64,000 bases of DNA, from contig NZ_JAFNME010000012.1 of the NCBI RefSeq assembly GCF_017368815.1, forward strand, positions 20,405 to 84,404. Direction: 5' to 3'. Within the stretch, counting starts at the first letter, position 1, and the number at the start of each line of letters is the position of its first letter. Positions 60,098-64,000 of the stretch are shown piece by piece. Origin of the DNA: Comamonas denitrificans (GTDB lineage: Bacteria > Pseudomonadota > Gammaproteobacteria > Burkholderiales > Burkholderiaceae_C). Position numbers and translations under genes: made by a program. Below the pieces are notes generated by a model. The model saw only the letters and a program-made list of their open reading frames with translations, was not told the DNA's origin and made no database searches.

Positions 60098-62665
60098 TTA
60101 CGCCAGCGTCAGATAGTCCGAGGTCGTATCGAGCGTGGCGCTGGTCAGGTCGACCAAACCAGTCAGCTTGACAACGAGGTCGCCGGCACCGAAGCCCAGC
60201 GTACCGTCATTGGCAACGACATACGTGTCTGCGCCGTACTGGAACCAGGTAACGCTGTTGTCCGCCGGGGTCACCGTGGCCTGAGCCAGCGCTTGATCCA
60301 GGTTCGTCACGCTTGCACCCAAGGCAATCTTAGTCGTGGTGAACGACGTATTGCCACCCAACAGCTTGATCGAGTCCGTGGACGAGAAATCGGTGATCGC
60401 GTTCTTGAATGCACCCGTGGCTTCTGTCAGCGATCCAGCGACTGCAATAGCGGCCGACACGTCGAACTTGTCCGCACCAGCGCCACCAGTGAACTTGCCG
60501 CCTGCAACCGAGGAGACGATCAAGTCATCGCCAGCGCCTGCATCCACGGTTGCCTTCTGGGTCAGCGTGATGGAATCCTTGCCAGCACCCGTCTTCACGG
60601 TCAAACCTGCGTTTGCAACGTTGGTCACGTTATTTGTATTGATGGTCAGAGCGCCCGTAGCAGCCGAACCGTCAATCATCTTCACGCCGTTGACCGTGTC
60701 GGTCGCACCCGTCACCACCGTGCCATTCACGCCAGCAAACGCCAGGTTCAGAGCCTTGTCACCGGTAATGGTGATGGTCTGCAGCGCGTTGTCGGTGACG
60801 GTCATGCTGTTGGTTACGAAGCCGGTGCCGCCGGAGACAATGTTCAGCGCTTCAACGCCGTTGGTCACGACAGTGCCAGCAGCTTGCAATTCAGGCGCTG
60901 CTGCTGTAGCTGCAGACGTTGCCACACCAGCAAAGGTCGTGGTGAAGCTGTCAGCAGTGGACGTAGCGGATGCCGCGCCCTTGACACCGATGGTAGTGGT
61001 ACCAGTGTTGTTACCAGTCACCGTCAGGCCAGCGCCAGCAGCCACGTTGGTCACCGTGCCACCGCCTGTGCCACCGGACAACGTCAGACCTTGAATAGTG
61101 GAGCCGGTCACCAGCTCAACGTCCAGGTTGGATGTGGCCGACACATCCAGCAGCTCAAAGTTCTTGATGGCGCCAGCATTGGCGGCGTTAATCAAGGCAG
61201 CCGAGATGGAGTCGAGGCCGTCGCCGCCGTCCACGATGGTGGTAGCGGTGATGGAAGCGCCAGCGCCCGTCAGCAGCTTGTCGTCGCCTGCACCGAGGTT
61301 AATCTTGCCGCCAGCAGCCAGCGCGCCCACCAAGGTGATGGAGTCGGCAGCGGAAGAGCCTTCGACCAGTTTGGTGACACCGGCGGTGGTGGAAGCGGTA
61401 AGGCCACCCGTGTTGCCGGAAGCGTCGATGGTAGCGCCGTCAAAGCCAGCACCCACATTCACCTTGCCAGCGCCAGTCACGACCATCTTGGCCGTCGCTG
61501 CGAAGTCGGCTGCGGTCAGAACGGCTGTCAGGTTAGTGGCAGCGTTGATGTTCAGCGTGGTGACCGTGCTGCCGCCAGCCGTCAGCGTGATAGCGCCAAC
61601 TGTATTAGCAGCACCGGTCGAGGAGATAGTGGCAGCAGTGGCAGTACCAGCGGTAGCAGTAATGGTAGGAGCCGTAGTGTTCTTCACACCACCGTCGATA
61701 GCGATGCTGACGGCATCGGTTGCAGGGGCCATGCTGAAGGAGACGTTACCCAGGTTGGTGAGCACGTTATTGCCTTTCAGGCCGACGGTGGTGCCCGCAC
61801 CCAGGTTCGAGAAGATCACGCCGTTGGTTGCGGTGTCGGCCCAGACTTGCTGCTCACCCTGGATGGTGCCGAAGTCATAGTTCGATGCGGCCGTCGCCAC
61901 GTCACGAATGAAGAATTGCTCAACATTCGAGATGGATGCGTTCGGCAGAGAACCAGCGCCAGCAGCAGTACCCGTACCTTCAACGGTCAGCTTCAGGCTG
62001 TCCGTACCGGCACCACCGTCGATGACGTCAGCAGCGGTCAAAGTGGTTGCAGTTGCTGCCACACCGATGTAACCGTTGATTGTGTCGTTACCAGCGGTGC
62101 CGACGACATTATCCGGACTAGTAGTGAGCGTGAAGGTCTTGCCATTGCCACCTTCGTTGGTCTGATTGGCAGCCTCCACCGACTTGGGATCGGCCGTCAC
62201 TTTGGCCACCACGTTTTGCAGCGCTGCCAGGTCATCGCTGGAAGCTTGCAGGGTGACAGAGTAGTGCTCGGCCACGGCAGCCTTGTTGGCCAGCTGGTCT
62301 TTGGCAGCTTTGAAATCGGCAGAGGTAGAAGCGTCAATGGCAACCAGGGCTTGGAAAACCACGGAAGCAAAGCTTTCGCCAGCATTTACTTTGGCTTTCA
62401 CCCAGTCTTGGGCTTCGGTGTTGGCTTTCAGGCCCAGAGTGTCGAGGAATTTGTTGGCAAATTCGTCAGCGGTCAGGAACGAGGGGTACAGGGACTGGAA
62501 GGCACCAGTCTGGCCTAGGCCAGCAGCCAGGGCACCCAGGTCTTTGTTCAGGGCGACGTAGGCGTCGGTGAACTCGTTCAGGTAAGCAGCGCCGGGGGCG
62601 GCGTTGAACATGCCGGCGACCAACTTCAGGATGTTGGTGCGCTCTTGTGTAGTAACAGTTGCCAT
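60098..62665 (-). CDS. S-layer-like, RTX-related surface protein, probable type I secretion substrate
   Basis: 855 residues, Thr/Ala/Gly/Val/Asn-rich, very few Cys or aromatic residues, no signal peptide. The N-terminal ~200 residues (TTQERTNILKLVAGMFNAAP, FLTADEFANKFLDTLGL) resemble the anchoring region of RsaA-like proteins. GTAGNDTING, LGAGDDKLLTG and DAGAGDDLIVSS are scattered calcium-binding repeats, with FTGGAGADKFDVS and ITDFSSTDSIKL near the C terminus, and an end TTSDYLTLA. This is the pattern of S-layer proteins exported by type I systems. It has a CRP-type site and -10 upstream and a strong terminator. Confidence 0.88.
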   Translation of the reverse strand: MATVTTQERTNILKLVAGMFNAAPGAAYLNEFTDAYVALNKDLGALAAGLGQTGAFQSLYPSFLTADEFANKFLDTLGLKANTEAQDWVKAKVNAGESFASVVFQALVAIDASTSADFKAAKDQLANKAAVAEHYSVTLQASSDDLAALQNVVAKVTADPKSVEAANQTNEGGNGKTFTLTTSPDNVVGTAGNDTINGYIGVAATATTLTAADVIDGGAGTDSLKLTVEGTGTAAGAGSLPNASISNVEQFFIRDVATAASNYDFGTIQGEQQVWADTATNGVIFSNLGAGTTVGLKGNNVLTNLGNVSFSMAPATDAVSIAIDGGVKNTTAPTITATAGTATAATISSTGAANTVGAITLTAGGSTVTTLNINAATNLTAVLTAADFAATAKMVVTGAGKVNVGAGFDGATIDASGNTGGLTASTTAGVTKLVEGSSAADSITLVGALAAGGKINLGAGDDKLLTGAGASITATTIVDGGDGLDSISAALINAANAGAIKNFELLDVSATSNLDVELVTGSTIQGLTLSGGTGGGTVTNVAAGAGLTVTGNNTGTTTIGVKGAASATSTADSFTTTFAGVATSAATAAAPELQAAGTVVTNGVEALNIVSGGTGFVTNSMTVTDNALQTITITGDKALNLAFAGVNGTVVTGATDTVNGVKMIDGSAATGALTINTNNVTNVANAGLTVKTGAGKDSITLTQKATVDAGAGDDLIVSSVAGGKFTGGAGADKFDVSAAIAVAGSLTEATGAFKNAITDFSSTDSIKLLGGNTSFTTTKIALGASVTNLDQALAQATVTPADNSVTWFQYGADTYVVANDGTLGFGAGDLVVKLTGLVDLTSATLDTTSDYLTLA

Positions 62666-62731
62666 TTGAGAGATTCTCCACTAGTAGAAAAAAAATCACC
62701 GCCAGGCAAACCACCCAGCAGCTGGGAGCAG

Positions 62732-62776
62732 AGTATAGAAAAGATTGCACTGCCCGCCCTGTGATTGCAGTCACAA
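62732..62776 (-). promoter_or_regulatory. Promoter of the S-layer-like gene with a perfect CRP/FNR-family site
   Basis: TGTGATTGCAGTCACA (62761-62776) matches TGTGA-N6-TCACA exactly. On the minus strand a -10 TATACT lies at 62737-62732, with no good -35; the site would centre near -43 from the expected start, the position used in class II activation. The leader of about 60 bases contains a good GGAG. Upstream, 62777-62944 holds a GCACCCCC/GGGGGTGC hairpin and a half copy of the AGCT..CGCTT motif. Confidence 0.65.
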
Positions 62777-62944
62777 AAAAACTGCAAGCCCGCGATTGTT
62801 GCACAAGGGCAACAAGCTGGCACCCCCACAGGGGCCAAGGGGGTGCTACCCAATGCCGCCAAGACCTGAATATTTATACATAAAAAAGGCTTTAAACGAT
62901 TACTAAGTAAGCGGTTGCAGCTATGCTTTTTTAAAAAATCAAAC

Positions 62945-64000
62945 TTAGTGCAGCCAGCGCAGGCCGGTGTGGATGCCGTGCTGGCGCACGGCAAACACGG
63001 CGATGTTGCTGCGCTGCTGGCTGTAGTGCAGGCCAATAAACCAGTGCAGTTGGCCGGGGCGGGTGTCGGTGGTGGGGCTGGCGGGGGCGCTGGCAGAGGT
63101 GCTGGCGACCCCCCAGGGCAGGGGGCGGCTGGCTTGCAGCTCCAGCGCGTGGCGCTGGGTGTGGCGCGGGCGGCCAGCATCCAACAAGGGGCTGTAGCCT
63201 TGCTGGTCGCGCTGGATTTGGTAGTGCCCGATGGCGCTGAGCTGCCACGGCCCCCAGCCGGTGCTGGCGTGGGCCCGCAGCTCGGTGCGGGTGGCGCGGC
63301 CACCGGGGCGGCTGGAGTGCTGGGGCAGGTCGTGCCCCCAGCGCAGTTGCAGGCCCCAGGTGCGTGGGGCGCTGGTGGCGGCGGTACTGTTGGTGGCGGT
63401 GGGTGCGGCGGGGGTGCAGTCCAGGCTAAGGATGGCGCCCTGGTAGTGGCCATCCAACTCAGGGCTGCTGTGCCATTGCCGCTGCGCCCATTGCGCCCCG
63501 GCGCTGGCGCGGCACGGGCCCCATTGGCGCTGGCGCTGGGCGCTGAGTTGCCATTCGCTGAGCCAGGCTTGGCCGCCGTAGCGCAGGTGGCTGTATTGGC
63601 TGCCCAGCACCCATTGCGCGGGGGCCAGCGGGGCTTGCAGCCAGTGCAGAGCCAGTTCGGCGTGCTGGTAGTGGGTTTTGCTGTAGGTGCGGGTGCTGCG
63701 GTTGGCCAGCTGGGCGCTGAGCAGCAGGGCCGAGGGGGCGCTGGTGCTGCCGCTGTTGCCGCCGCCCTCCCCCAGGGGCTGCAGGTGCTGCACGCCCAGT
63801 TGGGTAAGGGCGTGCAGGCCGGGCTGGGGCTGGCTGCTGCGCTCTAGCGGCAGGGCGATGCTGGTGCCGGGCAGGCCAGGCAGGCTGAGGGTGAGGCTGT
63901 CGGTGTGCGGGGCGCTATTGAGGTTGCTGTCCCAGCCCAGGGCGCTGGAGATTTGCCAGCGCGTGAAGGGGTTGAGCGGGCCGGGGCCAAGGGGCAGCGT
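62945..64000 (-). CDS. Outer-membrane beta-barrel protein, C-terminal part (runs off the right end)
   Basis: Open frame of 352 codons from 64000 to the TAA at 62945; no start needed inside the window. It reads TRWQISSALGWDSNLNSAPH then DSLTLSLPG near its beginning, then alternating beta strands rich in Trp, Gln, Tyr and His (HYQHAELALHWLQA, QLSAIGHYQI) and ends VRQHGIHTGLRWLH. This is the style of the barrel at the end of TPR/outer-membrane proteins, such as the surface lipoprotein assembly modifier-like group. It is upstream of the S-layer-like gene on the same strand, perhaps helping anchor or assemble surface protein (inference). Confidence 0.65.
   Translation of the reverse strand, partial: TLPLGPGPLNPFTRWQISSALGWDSNLNSAPHTDSLTLSLPGLPGTSIALPLERSSQPQPGLHALTQLGVQHLQPLGEGGGNSGSTSAPSALLLSAQLANRSTRTYSKTHYQHAELALHWLQAPLAPAQWVLGSQYSHLRYGGQAWLSEWQLSAQRQRQWGPCRASAGAQWAQRQWHSSPELDGHYQGAILSLDCTPAAPTATNSTAATSAPRTWGLQLRWGHDLPQHSSRPGGRATRTELRAHASTGWGPWQLSAIGHYQIQRDQQGYSPLLDAGRPRHTQRHALELQASRPLPWGVASTSASAPASPTTDTRPGQLHWFIGLHYSQQRSNIAVFAVRQHGIHTGLRWLH

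Noticed and set aside
60293..62518. Very long plus-strand frame (741 codons) opposite the S-layer-like gene
   Set aside because: Antisense shadow caused by the biased Thr/Ala/Gly codons of the surface protein; no promoter, ribosome site or family resemblance.

Overview
The window reads as a chromosome segment of a motile betaproteobacterium, most likely Burkholderiales and probably Comamonadaceae. The evidence is the mostly GC-rich coding sequence, the gene blocks hrcA/nadK-recN-rapZ and mutY-(dynamin)-mutM-TPR-lolB-ispE-tRNA-Gln-prs-rplY-pth, the several flagellins, and short intergenic palindromes with AGCT..CGCTT ends. This placement is inferred from gene content and order, not from a database search.

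Layout. 1-14109 is core housekeeping: heat-shock repressor (partial), NAD kinase, RecN, RapZ, two oxidative-damage glycosylases flanking a dynamin-like GTPase, lipoprotein localisation, isoprenoid synthesis, tRNA-Gln, PRPP synthase, L25 and peptidyl-tRNA hydrolase. 14154-19457 is a complete five-gene peptide-type ABC importer. 19466-26634 holds five flagellin genes. Four form a head-to-tail duplication of a B-A flagellin pair on the minus strand, each pair behind a recognisable sigma-28 promoter; the fifth is on the plus strand. 27042-38934 is a surface-glycan or flagellin-glycosylation island whose centre (about 27890-36990) is strikingly AT-rich. Both edges of the AT-rich block fall inside genes, an aminotransferase and a TPR/O-GlcNAc-transferase-like glycosyltransferase. 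39009-43624 carries dTDP-rhamnose genes (rfbD, rfbA, rfbC; no rfbB), a polyprenyl-phosphate sugar-phosphate transferase and a family 2 glycosyltransferase.

43635-50565 is a type I secretion operon read on the minus strand: a 208-residue protein, two different ABC exporters, an HlyD-type adaptor and a TolC-type channel. Around and beyond it lie probable cargo and surface proteins: a 333-residue protein with two copies of an unnamed repeat domain, an RTX protein with the same domain at its N terminus, a SapC-family protein, a methyltransferase with a regulatory domain, and an 855-residue S-layer-like protein. A RAYT transposase and a BrnT/BrnA toxin-antitoxin pair lie between the methyltransferase and the S-layer gene, and the C-terminal part of an outer-membrane beta-barrel protein runs off the right end.

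How the parts fit (inference): the right half builds a decorated cell surface. The type I exporter would secrete the S-layer-like and RTX proteins, while the sugar genes supply glycans for flagellin and/or surface polysaccharide. The most unusual items are the first gene of the secretion operon, which resembles the N-terminal half of TnpB without any RuvC nuclease part; the repeat domain shared by the cargo proteins; the flagellin duplication that diverges only in the exposed middle of one gene pair; and the AT-rich glycan cassette bounded inside two genes.
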